Shown one piece after another: positions 8,412-16,535 of a DNA stretch of 31,807 bases (position 1 is the first letter of the stretch; each line of letters begins with the position of its first letter). The translations under genes were made by a program, and so were the position numbers. This stretch comes from CAYJAD01 sp964370835 (GTDB taxonomy: Bacteria; Desulfobacterota; Desulfovibrionia; Desulfovibrionales; Desulfovibrionaceae). The stretch is from positions 1 through 31,807 of the forward strand of contig CAYJLO010000027.1 in assembly GCA_964370835.1 (NCBI GenBank), read 5' to 3'. The notes below the pieces were generated by a model. It saw only the letters and a list, made by a program, of their open reading frames with translations, made no database searches and had not been told where the DNA came from.

Positions 8412-9710
8412 CTAAAGAATGTTTACCATCCACAATCCTAAAGATGGGAAAATAACCATGCAGGTAATGGCTATAATTTGTAAAATTAGAAATGGTAAAC
8501 CGGCTTTGTATATATCCACCAAAGAAATCTCTTTGGGTGTAATCCCTTTTAGATAGAATAAAGACAAACCAAAAGGCGGCGAGATATATGCGCATTGCAA
8601 CAAAGTCATGAAGATAATACCCCACCACAAAGGATCAAAGCCAAGCCCCACAATGATGGGCGTGACTATGGGGGCTGCAAGCATAATAAGGCCCACTGTT
8701 TCTAAAAACATACCCAAGAAAAAGATGAAGCACATGGAGGCCACCAAAGCGCCCCATTTTCCACCCGGCACTTGCTGTGCAAGTTCCATAATCATTTGAT
8801 TGCCACCAATACCGGCAAAAACAGAACCAAATGCGTTGGCACAAGCCACCATCCACGCCACCATGGCTGTCACTTTAATGGTAGCAATGGTGCAATCTTT
8901 GAGTATTTCCCAAGAAAAACGCTTGCAGATAATGTTAAAAATAATAGACCCAAAAGCCCCCACGGCAGCACCTTCTGTGGGCGTGGTGGCACCGCTTAAT
9001 ATGGCGCCAAGGCAAAGGAGAATGAGCGCAGAAGGAAGAATAAGGTCTTTTAAAGAAGCTATTTTCTCACGCATGTTTGCTCTTTGATCCACAGGTAAGG
9101 CTGGGCAAAGCTGCGGGTTAAGCAAGCAGCGCACAAAAATATAGGCACAATAAATGCCCACCAAAAAAAGGCCTGCAGAAATACCTGCAGCAAAAAGACC
9201 ACCCACCGATACCGAAGTCACGGCACCGTAAATAACCATATTTAAACTGGGTGGAATAATTTGACCCAAGGTACCACCGGCAAGAATGGAGCCAAGGCTT
9301 ATACTATTATCATAGTTATATTTTTTCATTTGCGGCAAAGCCACAAGCCCCATTCCCATAACGCCTGCAGCCACCACGCCGGAAACGGCTCCTAAAATGG
9401 CTCCCACCACAACCGAAGCCATGGCAAGACCGCCGCGTACGGGGCCAGACCATTTATAAAAAGCTGTATACAAGTCTTCCACCATGGTCGACTTTTCCAG
9501 CATCATGGCCATGAAGATAAACAAGGGCACTGCCAATAGGGTAAAGTTATTCATGGTACCCCATGTGGCTTGCACTATGGAAATCATGCCTCCAGCGCCC
9601 CAAAATATATACGCAAAGCTAACGGCCACACCACCCAAAGCAAAAGAAATGGGCACGCCTATAATAAAGAGAGCAAAAAGCAGTATGAACATAAACACAG
9701 CAGAAAACAT
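8412..9710 (-). CDS. dctM: TRAP transporter large permease, DctM subunit
   Basis: Very hydrophobic protein of 432 residues with about 12 membrane helices and DctM-like segments such as GVPISFALGG near the N-terminus, GGTLGQIIPPS mid-protein and ATTPTEGAAVGAFG. This subunit carries the Na+-coupled elevator transport path and works with DctQ and DctP. The start overlaps the end of dctQ closely (one base between the dctQ stop and the dctM ATG), with GGGAG upstream inside dctQ. The substrate is defined by the neighbouring catabolic enzymes rather than by this protein. Confidence 0.95.
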   Translation of the reverse strand: MFSAVFMFILLFALFIIGVPISFALGGVAVSFAYIFWGAGGMISIVQATWGTMNNFTLLAVPLFIFMAMMLEKSTMVEDLYTAFYKWSGPVRGGLAMASVVVGAILGAVSGVVAAGVMGMGLVALPQMKKYNYDNSISLGSILAGGTLGQIIPPSLNMVIYGAVTSVSVGGLFAAGISAGLFLVGIYCAYIFVRCLLNPQLCPALPVDQRANMREKIASLKDLILPSALILLCLGAILSGATTPTEGAAVGAFGSIIFNIICKRFSWEILKDCTIATIKVTAMVAWMVACANAFGSVFAGIGGNQMIMELAQQVPGGKWGALVASMCFIFFLGMFLETVGLIMLAAPIVTPIIVGLGFDPLWWGIIFMTLLQCAYISPPFGLSLFYLKGITPKEISLVDIYKAGLPFLILQIIAITCMVIFPSLGLWMVNIL

Positions 9711-9711
9711 A

Positions 9712-10218
9712 CTAGTCTCCCTTATCTTTTTTCAATAAAAGTATTTGCTTAGCCATTTCTGAAAGGCTTTGCAAAATAATTAAGCACGCTGAAATAAAAA
9801 CAGTCCACTTAAACCACCAAATATGCGGATTCCATTCTGTTCCATGAATAGAACGTTCGAGAATAAGCGTGGATTTATACGCCCACTTGCAGCTAAGATA
9901 TGCCACAACAAGCATGGTGCAAATGACAAAGAGCTGACTAAACATAGCCAAAACGATACGTACTTTTTCGGGAAGTTGCGAGGTAACCGCATCAACAGTC
10001 ACATGACTTTTATGAAGGTGGGCAAAAGCGCCGCCGCCAACGCTGGCAACGCCAAAAAGAAAGATAGCTGCTTCAAACCCCCAACTTACGGAAGATTTAA
10101 AAACATAGCGCATAATAGCTGTATAAAGCACGACAACAATCATGGGAAGAATACAATAAGAAAGTAGCCGCCCTGTACGTTCGGTAAATGTGTCAATAAC
10201 ATTTATGAACTTTTCCAT
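9712..10218 (-). CDS. dctQ: TRAP transporter small permease, DctQ subunit
   Basis: Membrane protein of 168 residues with four predicted helices, the standard DctQ architecture. The family-typical W-G-F-E-A segment (SSVSWGFEAAIFLFGVASV) lies around residues 43-61. A strong GAGGAGG site precedes the ATG. It supports DctM and contacts the binding protein in the inner membrane. It follows dctP after a 139-base gap that contains a strong RNA hairpin. Confidence 0.93.
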   Translation of the reverse strand: MEKFINVIDTFTERTGRLLSYCILPMIVVVLYTAIMRYVFKSSVSWGFEAAIFLFGVASVGGGAFAHLHKSHVTVDAVTSQLPEKVRIVLAMFSQLFVICTMLVVAYLSCKWAYKSTLILERSIHGTEWNPHIWWFKWTVFISACLIILQSLSEMAKQILLLKKDKGD

Positions 10219-10250
10219 GAAACCTCCTCATAGGGGCAAAGAATCACTTT

Positions 10251-10282
10251 AAGGTGTAAGGGGAAAAGCCCCCCTACACCTT
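10251..10282 (-). promoter_or_regulatory. Intra-operon hairpin between dctP and dctQ
   Basis: AAGGTGTA (10251-10258) pairs with TACACCTT (10275-10282), and GGGG (10260-10263) pairs with the C-run before it, giving a 12-pair stem with a short A-rich loop. No strong T-run follows on the minus strand, so partial termination or RNA 3'-end protection of dctP is more likely than full termination. A weaker CTCATAA/TTATGAG hairpin lies at about 10309-10338. Confidence 0.6.
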
Positions 10283-10357
10283 TACATGAAGAAGCCTGCT
10301 CAAAAGACTCATAATTGGAAAAATATAATCTTATGAGCTCTTCAAAAACCTTTACTC

Positions 10358-11425
10358 TTATTTTTTAAAGCCTAAAGAGGATGCATCTTGCTCGTAACCA
10401 AGTTCAAATAACACTTTAGCATAAGCATCTACATACTCTTTAATAATAGGATCTGTGGCACTCATTTCATTGAGAATTTCCATGCCCACAGCACGAATAC
10501 GCTTTACATCTTCATCGGGCAAAGTGATGATTTCCACACCGGCTTTCACCCAATCTTGGCGAGCGATTTCATTTTTTGCACCGTAGCTGATGGCACTTTT
10601 ATAACGAGCCATATCACGAGCAGCTAACACAATGGCTTGCAAATCTTCAGGAAGGCTTTCCCAAGCTTCGCTGTTTACAATTAAGTCTTTGTCGTCGGTG
10701 GCGTCAGTGTGCAAAGCAGGTTCGATGACGTACTTAGTCACTTCATGAAAAGCCATTTCTTTGTTTACGATGAAGTCATTATATTCAGCGCCATCTACGG
10801 TACCTAATTGTAAAGCTTGATAAATTTCAGGAGGGCTTAATAATACTACAGAAGCGCCAAGCTTGGAGTAGAAAGTACCGCCAAGGCCGCCTGTACGAAT
10901 GTTTAGACCGGAAAAGTCTTCAAACTTACGAATGGGCTTGGTGCTTACAAGAATTTCAGAAGGGTTAAAGTCAAAGGCGCCAAGGTATGTTACGCCAAAT
11001 TTTTTGTACAATTTTTCCACAATGGGAAAGAGTTGTTCATTGCGGTAAAAATTCTCTTCAAAAGTTGTTAAAGGACCGCCAGGTCTGTTGGCAACAATGG
11101 TAAAGAGAGGGTGCTTGCTACCCCAAAAACCTGCCCATGTCATGCTCATTTGAATCATGCCATCGCGCACTGCATCAAAAGTTTCACTCACAGGGAAAAG
11201 CACACCGGCGCCGTAAGGTTCAATGATCAAGCGCCCTTTGGACATTTTTTTAACCATTTCACAAAAGGGTGCCACTGTTTCTGTATAACGAGATGTGCCC
11301 ACAATTTGGTGAGTTACAGCACGCCATCTATACACTTTATCTTCAGCTTGAGCCAGCTTAGGTCCAAAAAAAGGAACCATCATTTGTACCATAAGAGCCA
11401 CAGCCAATAACTTCATTGCTTTCAT
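10358..11425 (-). CDS. dctP: TRAP transporter periplasmic substrate-binding protein, DctP family
   Basis: The likely start is the ATG at 11425, with AAAGGA seven bases upstream; an upstream TTG (11458) would add 11 residues and has no ribosome site. The N-terminus MKAMKLLAVALMVQMM runs into a Sec signal peptide that ends in AQA-ED. The mature protein of about 330 residues has the DctP fold, including the family's conserved Arg segment NIRTGGLGG and the following GASVVLLSPPEIYQALQLG, which shape carboxylate binding. It delivers a carboxylate ligand to DctQM. It follows the lyase gene with a hairpin in between, so its transcript segment is bracketed by hairpins. Confidence 0.93.
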   Translation of the reverse strand: MKAMKLLAVALMVQMMVPFFGPKLAQAEDKVYRWRAVTHQIVGTSRYTETVAPFCEMVKKMSKGRLIIEPYGAGVLFPVSETFDAVRDGMIQMSMTWAGFWGSKHPLFTIVANRPGGPLTTFEENFYRNEQLFPIVEKLYKKFGVTYLGAFDFNPSEILVSTKPIRKFEDFSGLNIRTGGLGGTFYSKLGASVVLLSPPEIYQALQLGTVDGAEYNDFIVNKEMAFHEVTKYVIEPALHTDATDDKDLIVNSEAWESLPEDLQAIVLAARDMARYKSAISYGAKNEIARQDWVKAGVEIITLPDEDVKRIRAVGMEILNEMSATDPIIKEYVDAYAKVLFELGYEQDASSLGFKK

Positions 11426-11492
11426 ACTCATATCCTTTAGATAGTGTTTTACCTTCAAAAATCCCTAACCGTTTTATGCATGCCCACGGCCA

Positions 11493-11527
11493 TGTGCCTT
11501 TGTCCTGCAAAACACAGGACGCGCACA
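11493..11527 (-). promoter_or_regulatory. Intra-operon hairpin between the lyase gene and dctP
   Basis: GTCCTG (11502-11507) pairs with CAGGAC (11515-11520), extended by TGTGC (11493-11497) with GCACA (11523-11527) across a 4/2 internal loop. No T-run follows. With the hairpin after dctP it brackets the dctP message, which suggests RNA processing or stabilisation. Confidence 0.5.
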
Positions 11528-11539
11528 TAACCATCTGGA

Positions 11540-12427
11540 CTATTCGTAAGAATATTGTTGCAAAATAGCATCAGCCAAAGCTTTGCTCTCTGCAGAAATG
11601 GGCATACGTGGTAAGCGAAGATTTGTGGAGCCTTTGCCCTGCTTTTCCAGCATATATTTCACCACTTGCCAAAGCTCGCCACTTTCTTCCACAAGACGCA
11701 AGAAAGGAAGCACTTGCATATTAAGCTTACGGGCTTGAGCCAAGTCGCCTTTATTTACGATTAAATCATATAAAGAAACAGCCATGCGCGGTGCCACATT
11801 ACCTAGCACGCAAACCCAAGCGGTGGCACCCATGACAAAGCTTTCATATGCAAGGGTTTCGCAACCGCAAAACACAGACAATTTGTCTGCATGTTCATCC
11901 ACAGTGCGTGTAAGGCTTGCGATATCGCCAGTGGATTCTTTAATCATGGCCACATTTTTCAAAGCCACAAGACGCTCTAAGGTTTCAGGGGCGATACCTA
12001 CACCTGCGCTACCGGGATTGTTGTAAAGCATGATGGGAATATCTACATTGCTGTCAATATATTCATAGAAAGCAAAAATTTCTTCTTGGCGTAAATGTAA
12101 ACCAGGAGCTGGCAGAATCATTACACCGGCAGCACCAATGGACTTTGCATGGTTACAAAGCGCAATGCTTGTATCTATATTTTGCGAAGTGGCGCCAATA
12201 ATAACAGGAACTCTACCACCCACCACTTTCATTACAAACTCAGCATATTCCATGCGCTCTTCGGTGGATAAGGAAGCAAATTCGCCTGTGGCTCCTAAAG
12301 GAAGTAAACCATGTACACCAGCTTCAATAAGCCCATTTAGGTATGGCTCAGCATAAGCATAATCTATACTACCATCTTTGTTAAAAGGGGTTACCGTAAC
12401 AACATAAATACCTTTAAACTCAGCCAT
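11540..12427 (-). CDS. DapA/NAL superfamily lyase or deaminase (not authentic DapA)
   Basis: A 295-residue class I aldolase-fold enzyme. The Schiff-base lysine is Lys163 (MIKEST), the catalytic Tyr is Tyr135 (LYNNPG), and the carboxylate-binding loop is GATGEF (about 45-50). In true dihydrodipicolinate synthase an Arg follows the catalytic Tyr in YNVPSRTG; here the segment is YNNPGSAG, so that Arg is absent and lysine biosynthesis is unlikely. In the family this fits 2-keto-3-deoxy-sugar-acid aldolases or pyrroline-4-hydroxy-2-carboxylate deaminase (hydroxyproline route). AGAGAGAG precedes the ATG. It is the first gene after the sigma-54 promoter, with a TRAP transporter, ProC-like reductase and ALDH downstream. 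Confidence 0.88.
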   Translation of the reverse strand: MAEFKGIYVVTVTPFNKDGSIDYAYAEPYLNGLIEAGVHGLLPLGATGEFASLSTEERMEYAEFVMKVVGGRVPVIIGATSQNIDTSIALCNHAKSIGAAGVMILPAPGLHLRQEEIFAFYEYIDSNVDIPIMLYNNPGSAGVGIAPETLERLVALKNVAMIKESTGDIASLTRTVDEHADKLSVFCGCETLAYESFVMGATAWVCVLGNVAPRMAVSLYDLIVNKGDLAQARKLNMQVLPFLRLVEESGELWQVVKYMLEKQGKGSTNLRLPRMPISAESKALADAILQQYSYE

Positions 12428-12459
12428 TTTACTCTCTCTTTAGTTAAAATGAAAAAAAC

Positions 12460-12474
12460 GTGTAGATGCTACAC
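12460..12474. promoter_or_regulatory. GTGTAG-N3-CTACAC palindrome in the operon leader
   Basis: A perfect 6+6 inverted repeat with a three-base centre lies between the predicted transcription start (about 12486) and the lyase start codon. Its arms are the same sequences as in the upstream array, so it is probably a further binding site or a leader hairpin with an autoregulatory role. Confidence 0.5.
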
Positions 12475-12495
12475 TCGTATTCGCCACTTGTACTT

Positions 12496-12513
12496 TGCAA
12501 TTTGCATACCTAT
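12496..12513 (-). promoter_or_regulatory. Candidate sigma-54 (-24/-12) promoter of the lyase-TRAP-proC-aldh operon
   Basis: On the minus strand AGGTATGCAAATTGCA has GG (12510-12509) and GC (12498-12497) exactly ten bases apart, with the TTGC of the -12 box intact; the -24 box differs from TGGCAC. This predicts a start near 12486 and a leader of about 58 bases. The adjacent sigma-54 activator supports the call. Confidence 0.5.
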
Positions 12514-12580
12514 GGAAACAAATTTTAAAGCCCATAAAAACTAAAGACTTTTTGAAAGGAAAATTCAAAAGAACTAAAAA

Positions 12581-12653
12581 AACGCTACACTTTTGTGTAG
12601 CGTTTTACTACAATTGTATCGATTTGCTACAAATACACATATATGCGCTACAC
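12581..12653. promoter_or_regulatory. Upstream activating region: phased CTACA sites and a perfect palindrome
   Basis: AACGCTACAC (12581-12590) and its exact complement (12595-12604) form a ten-base inverted repeat with a TTTT centre. Same-strand CTACA cores begin at 12585, 12608, 12627 and 12648, a spacing of 23, 19 and 21 bases, about two helical turns each. The palindrome centre is about 80 bases upstream of the -24 element, a normal enhancer distance for a sigma-54 activator. Confidence 0.55.
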
Positions 12654-12711
12654 ATGAATTTTCTACGAAAAAGACGTTAAAACAACCAAAAACAATCCCA
12701 TTTCTTCAAAA

Positions 12712-12732
12712 AAAGTAGAAAGTTTCTACTTT
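12712..12732 (-). terminator. Terminator overlapping the stop codon of the activator gene
   Basis: AAAGTAGAAA (12712-12721) and TTTCTACTTT (12723-12732) form a perfect ten-base stem with a single-base centre, extended on the minus strand by four more Ts. The stem contains the TAG stop (12728-12726). It would separate the activator message from the enhancer and operon downstream. Confidence 0.5.
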
Positions 12733-14741
12733 GTTAAAATTTTATATTTTTTCATTTTCCTATACAGTGTAGTGCGCGCTACACCCAAACACTTGGCCGC
12801 TTGACTGATATTGCCATTATGTTCATGTAGGGTACGCGCCACAATCTCACGCATATTGTCTTGTATATTCATATGTTGCACGGGGAAAAACGGCGACGTC
12901 GCGGTGGCAGAGGAGGATGAAAAAACATCCGCTTCTTGCCCGCTAAAGTCAGGCAGATGCTTTAATTCTATGACCCCATCTTCGGAAAGTAACAAGGCCC
13001 TTTCACACACATTATCCAACTCCCGAATATTACCCGGCCAATGGTATTTATACAAACGCTCCAAAGCCTCAGAGGCAATATGATTAAAAGGCTTATTAGT
13101 TTCAAAGCTTTGCCTTCGCAAAAAACTATGCGCCAGCAAGGCTATATCATCCTTTCTCTCGCGTAAGGGCGGTATCACTATCTCAATGACGTTGAGACGG
13201 AAATAGAGATCTTCTCTAAAACAACCTAAACGTACTTCTTCCAATAAATTTTTATTGGTAGCCGCTATGATACGCGCATTAATGCGAGTGGGCTTGGTAT
13301 CACCAATACGCACTATTTCCATTTGCTGTAAAGCTCGTAAAAGTTTGGCCTGCATTTCCAAAGGAAGGCTGTTTATTTCATCTAAAAAAAGAGTTCCGTC
13401 GGTGGCAAGTTCCATTTTGCCAATCATGCCATTACGCCTTGCGCCGGTGAAAGCCCCGCCAACATAGCCAAAAAGCTCTGACTCAATGAGGTCTCGTGGA
13501 ATGGCGGCGCAAGATATGGCCACAAAAGGGCCATTATGCGAAGGCCCGGCATTGTGTATGGACTGTGCAAAAATCTCTTTCCCCGTGCCGCTTTCTCCAG
13601 AAAGTAATATACGATGATTGGAGCCGGCCGCAAGCTTTGCCAATTGTATGCGATCTTTGAGTGTCACATTTTCACCCTTAATATCGTCAAAACAATACTT
13701 TGCATAGTTGCCACTGGCATGGCGCATGAGCGCAAAAAGCTCCACATTCTTGCTAATGGAAATCATCATTCCATACACATTGGCGTCGGCCGCCATAATG
13801 GGGGAAAAACGACATAAAAGATTTTGCGGCCCTTGTGGAGAAATAACTTCAAGTTCCAAGGTGTTCGCCTTACCGGAATGGACTACTTTTTCCACACGCA
13901 CAAAGTCTGGCGCGCCAAAAAGTGACACCAATGACTTGCTTTTCTTTTCTAAATCAATATCAAAATATTCAAGTGCTTTATTATTGGCATGCGTTATGGT
14001 CCCTGCCAAATCCACCACCACAGCCATTTCTGGTATGGCATTATGCACAGCATTTAACATGGCATTTAAATGCTTTTCATTTTCCAACAAGGTTATCTCT
14101 CGCATGCGCAAGCTTATACCCTCCGCGCATGCTTGAACGAGTGCTAAAATATGCACACTATGTGGGGTAAGCGTGCCAGAGATGGCAATGGCCGCCACAG
14201 GTTCTCCATGAACATCTAATATGGGCGCAGCAGCACAACGCCAATCATGCCAGTAGCGATTGTAGTGCTCAGCTCCCTGCACCAGCAAAGCTTTTTTTTC
14301 TCTAATAGCTAAAGTCAGCGCAGAAGACCCTATGGACTTCACCCCTCTGTCAGCCCCCGGCACATTATATCGCTCATGGGCTTGCTCCATGGTCTTAGCC
14401 TCGCCCACTACTTTTAAAATATGCCCTGAAGATTCAATGAGCGTTGCAATATAGGTGGTGTCTTGAATGGAGGCGGCCAGCATTTTCAATATGGCCTCTG
14501 CAGCGCGTAGAAGAACGGCATTTTTCTGTTGTAACTGCTCAAGCTCATGTTTCTTAAGAATATAAGGCACATGCATTACGGAAGGGTCAATATTATATTC
14601 TTTGCTCTGCTCCCAACCTCGAATAATATAAGCTGGCACAGAATGCTTTCCTAAAGGCTCGCCGTGTATAAATTTTTTCCACACTTCAAGTGTTTTCTTC
14701 TGATTATCAAAGAATTTTTTCTCATCACTGGAATTTGCCAT
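12726..14741 (-). CDS. Sigma-54-dependent transcriptional activator (GAF-PAS-AAA-Fis)
   Basis: An AcoR-like enhancer-binding protein of 671 residues. A GAF-type sensory region spans about 70-210 and a PAS region about 225-335 (VVVDLAGTITHANNKALEYF). The AAA domain has Walker A GESGTGKE (about 380), the sigma-54 contact loop GAFTGA (about 429), Walker B with DEINSLP, and an Arg-finger region. A Fis-type HTH occupies the last 40 residues (ISQAAKCLGVARTTLYRKM). There is no response-regulator receiver domain, so it probably senses a small ligand directly. It lies just upstream of, and in the same direction as, the lyase-TRAP-ProC-ALDH operon, and is the natural reader of the CTACA/GTGTAG sites and -24/-12 promoter. 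Confidence 0.95.
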   Translation of the reverse strand: MANSSDEKKFFDNQKKTLEVWKKFIHGEPLGKHSVPAYIIRGWEQSKEYNIDPSVMHVPYILKKHELEQLQQKNAVLLRAAEAILKMLAASIQDTTYIATLIESSGHILKVVGEAKTMEQAHERYNVPGADRGVKSIGSSALTLAIREKKALLVQGAEHYNRYWHDWRCAAAPILDVHGEPVAAIAISGTLTPHSVHILALVQACAEGISLRMREITLLENEKHLNAMLNAVHNAIPEMAVVVDLAGTITHANNKALEYFDIDLEKKSKSLVSLFGAPDFVRVEKVVHSGKANTLELEVISPQGPQNLLCRFSPIMAADANVYGMMISISKNVELFALMRHASGNYAKYCFDDIKGENVTLKDRIQLAKLAAGSNHRILLSGESGTGKEIFAQSIHNAGPSHNGPFVAISCAAIPRDLIESELFGYVGGAFTGARRNGMIGKMELATDGTLFLDEINSLPLEMQAKLLRALQQMEIVRIGDTKPTRINARIIAATNKNLLEEVRLGCFREDLYFRLNVIEIVIPPLRERKDDIALLAHSFLRRQSFETNKPFNHIASEALERLYKYHWPGNIRELDNVCERALLLSEDGVIELKHLPDFSGQEADVFSSSSATATSPFFPVQHMNIQDNMREIVARTLHEHNGNISQAAKCLGVARTTLYRKMKKYKILTK

Positions 14742-15228
14742 GCACCTTACCCCTCACATAAAAGTAGCACAAAAGTACTTTATTTTTTCAAAACGCAATG
14801 CATCAATTGGTGAAAAACCATCTGCAGTATACACAATATTACCTTAACAGCATAGTACACATACCTAGCCCAAACCAAAACAAGTCCAGATAACACACCG
14901 AATAGACAATATAAATAAACTTCAATCAAAAAATAAGGAGCATGGCGCAAAACATCACTTACGAGCAAATGACTGCACTTTAGCTTCATGCACAATACGT
15001 TATGATGAGTTACAGTATGAAATTCCACAAAAAATGAACTATATTCCACAATTTTAGAGCCATACAGCATTTTTAAAACCTTTCTCACACCATAAAACAG
15101 AACCTTATAACATCCCAACCCTTGCCAAAACATGAGCTTTTATTGTAATATTCCTTAGGATTATGCAAAAGAACGCTCCGTAACTGGTCTCGTGGGTAGA
15201 TCATAATTTTTTATATAACTAGGAAAGT
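14742..15228. other. Divergent intergenic region between the activator gene and wbpB
   Basis: A 487-base stretch. A 117-codon minus-strand frame exists (14780-15133), but it has no ribosome site, no recognisable motif and biased composition, so I do not call it. TTGCCA (15122-15127) followed after 18 bases by TAATAT (15146-15151) is a weak promoter candidate for wbpB, and AGGAAAGT precedes its ATG. Nothing else is evident. Confidence 0.4.
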
Positions 15229-16281
15229 ATGTTCCCTATAATTAAAGACAGAAAAATAAAAATAGCCATCATAGGTTGTGGACGTATTTCTAATAACCAT
15301 TTTGGTTCGTTGGAAAAGCATGCAACTGATTTTGAATTAGTTGCCATTTGCGATGATAACCCTGCCATAGCCACAGAATTTTCTAAAAAATATAATGTCC
15401 CAGGATATGAGAGTTACGGTAAGTTATTGCTGGAATGCGATTGCGATGTGGTGTCTTTGTGCACGCCTTCGGGCTTACATGCTGCATAGACCATTGCCGC
15501 GGCTAAAGTTGGGAAGCATGTCATCACCGAAAAGCCCATGGCCACACGTTGGAAAGATGGCCTTGCCATGGTAAAAGCCTGTGATGATGCCAATGTACAT
15601 CTCTTTGTCATTAAGCAAAACCGACGCAACGACACATTGCAATTATTAAAACGCGCCATAGACGAAAAACGCTTTGGTCGCATCCATATGGTTCATATAA
15701 ATATTTTTTGGTCACGCCCTCAAGAATATTACGACTCAGCAAAATGGCGTGGCACATGGGAAATGGACGGCGGAGCCTTTATGAACCAGGCCAGCCATTA
15801 TGTGGACTTATTGGAGTGGCTCATAGGCCCCATTGCAGATGTTCAAGCCATGACTGGCACATTGGCTCGCGACATTCAAGTGGAAGACTCTGGCGTGCTG
15901 AATGTGAGATGGCGCTCTGGCGCTTTAGGATTCATGGCTGTAACCATGCTTACATATCCCAAAAATCTTGAAGGCTCCATCACCATCATTGGTGAAAAAG
16001 GCACCGCGCGAATAGGCGGCGTGGCTGTCAATGACATCCAAATTTGGGATTTCGCGGAAAAAAAGGACTATGATGAGCAGGTTCAAGCGGCCAATTATCA
16101 AACAACCTCTGTGTATGGATTTGGGCATCCCCTTTATTTCAAAAATATCATTGATGTGTTGCGTGGAGAAGCAGAGCCTGAAACAGACGGACGAGAAGGA
16201 TTAAAATCTTTAGAAGTCCTCATTGCGGCTTACTTAAGTGCTCGAGACAACGTAACCATCTCTCTACCTTTAGAATATTAA
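15229..16281 (+). pseudogene. wbpB: UDP-N-acetylglucosaminuronate 3-dehydrogenase WbpB/WlbA with in-frame amber stop
   Basis: A Gfo/Idh/MocA oxidoreductase, 350 codons if read through. A Rossmann motif IIGCGRIS (13-20), the EKP motif in TEKPMA (about 101-103) and the substrate segment MNQASHY (about 185-191) are intact, and QNRRNDTLQLLKRAIDEKRF is typical of WbpB/WlbA. Codon 87 is TAG (15487-15489) in LHAA-stop-TIAAAKVGKH, where relatives usually have an amide or charged residue; a CAG-to-TAG change is the simplest explanation. The frame is otherwise uninterrupted. Reinitiation at ATG 15538 would lack the NAD-binding half. The enzyme oxidises C3 of UDP-GlcNAcA so that WbpE can aminate it. wbpE and wbpD downstream are intact, so the pathway is broken here unless the stop is suppressed or is an assembly error. 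Confidence 0.85.
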
Positions 16282-16535
16282 AGAAACTACAGCACGTTGC
16301 GCCATACCTATTAGAACACAACAGGATTCATGTGGGAATGAACTCTTATTTCAGCTAAAAAACATGATGTCATTGATTTTGCTCTAAGCGCAAAGCCGTA
16401 CAGACTCCGTAAAGAACAAATGTACACGCTTGAAATGCAAAATACGGTGCTGACTACGTCACCCGCCGCATGTACTAGTGATGCCACAGATTTTCCAAAG
16501 CAACATGGCGCGCATAAAAACTCTAGAGGCCTTCC
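16282..16535. other. Non-coding gap between wbpB and wbpE
   Basis: The 254 bases contain no convincing reading frame or known repeat. GAGG sits six bases before the wbpE ATG. The gap is long for genes of a single pathway, so deleted material or an internal promoter is possible, but I see no clear promoter. Confidence 0.4.

Noticed and set aside
11540..12427. Reading the DapA-family gene as lysine-biosynthetic dapA
   Set aside because: The Arg that follows the catalytic Tyr in true DHDPS is absent (YNNPGSAG), and the gene sits in a catabolic TRAP operon.
12584..12653. CTACA repeats as a CRISPR array
   Set aside because: Repeat cores are only 5-7 bases with about 14-base gaps and lie in a promoter region, which fits regulator sites rather than CRISPR.
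14780..15133. 117-codon minus-strand frame between the activator gene and wbpB
   Set aside because: Hydrophobic, Cys/Tyr-rich composition typical of an antisense AT-rich frame, no Shine-Dalgarno sequence and no family motif.
15487..15489. Pyrrolysine read-through of the wbpB TAG
   Set aside because: WbpB is not a pyrrolysine protein, no pyl genes or insertion element are visible, and a CAG-to-TAG mutation is simpler.
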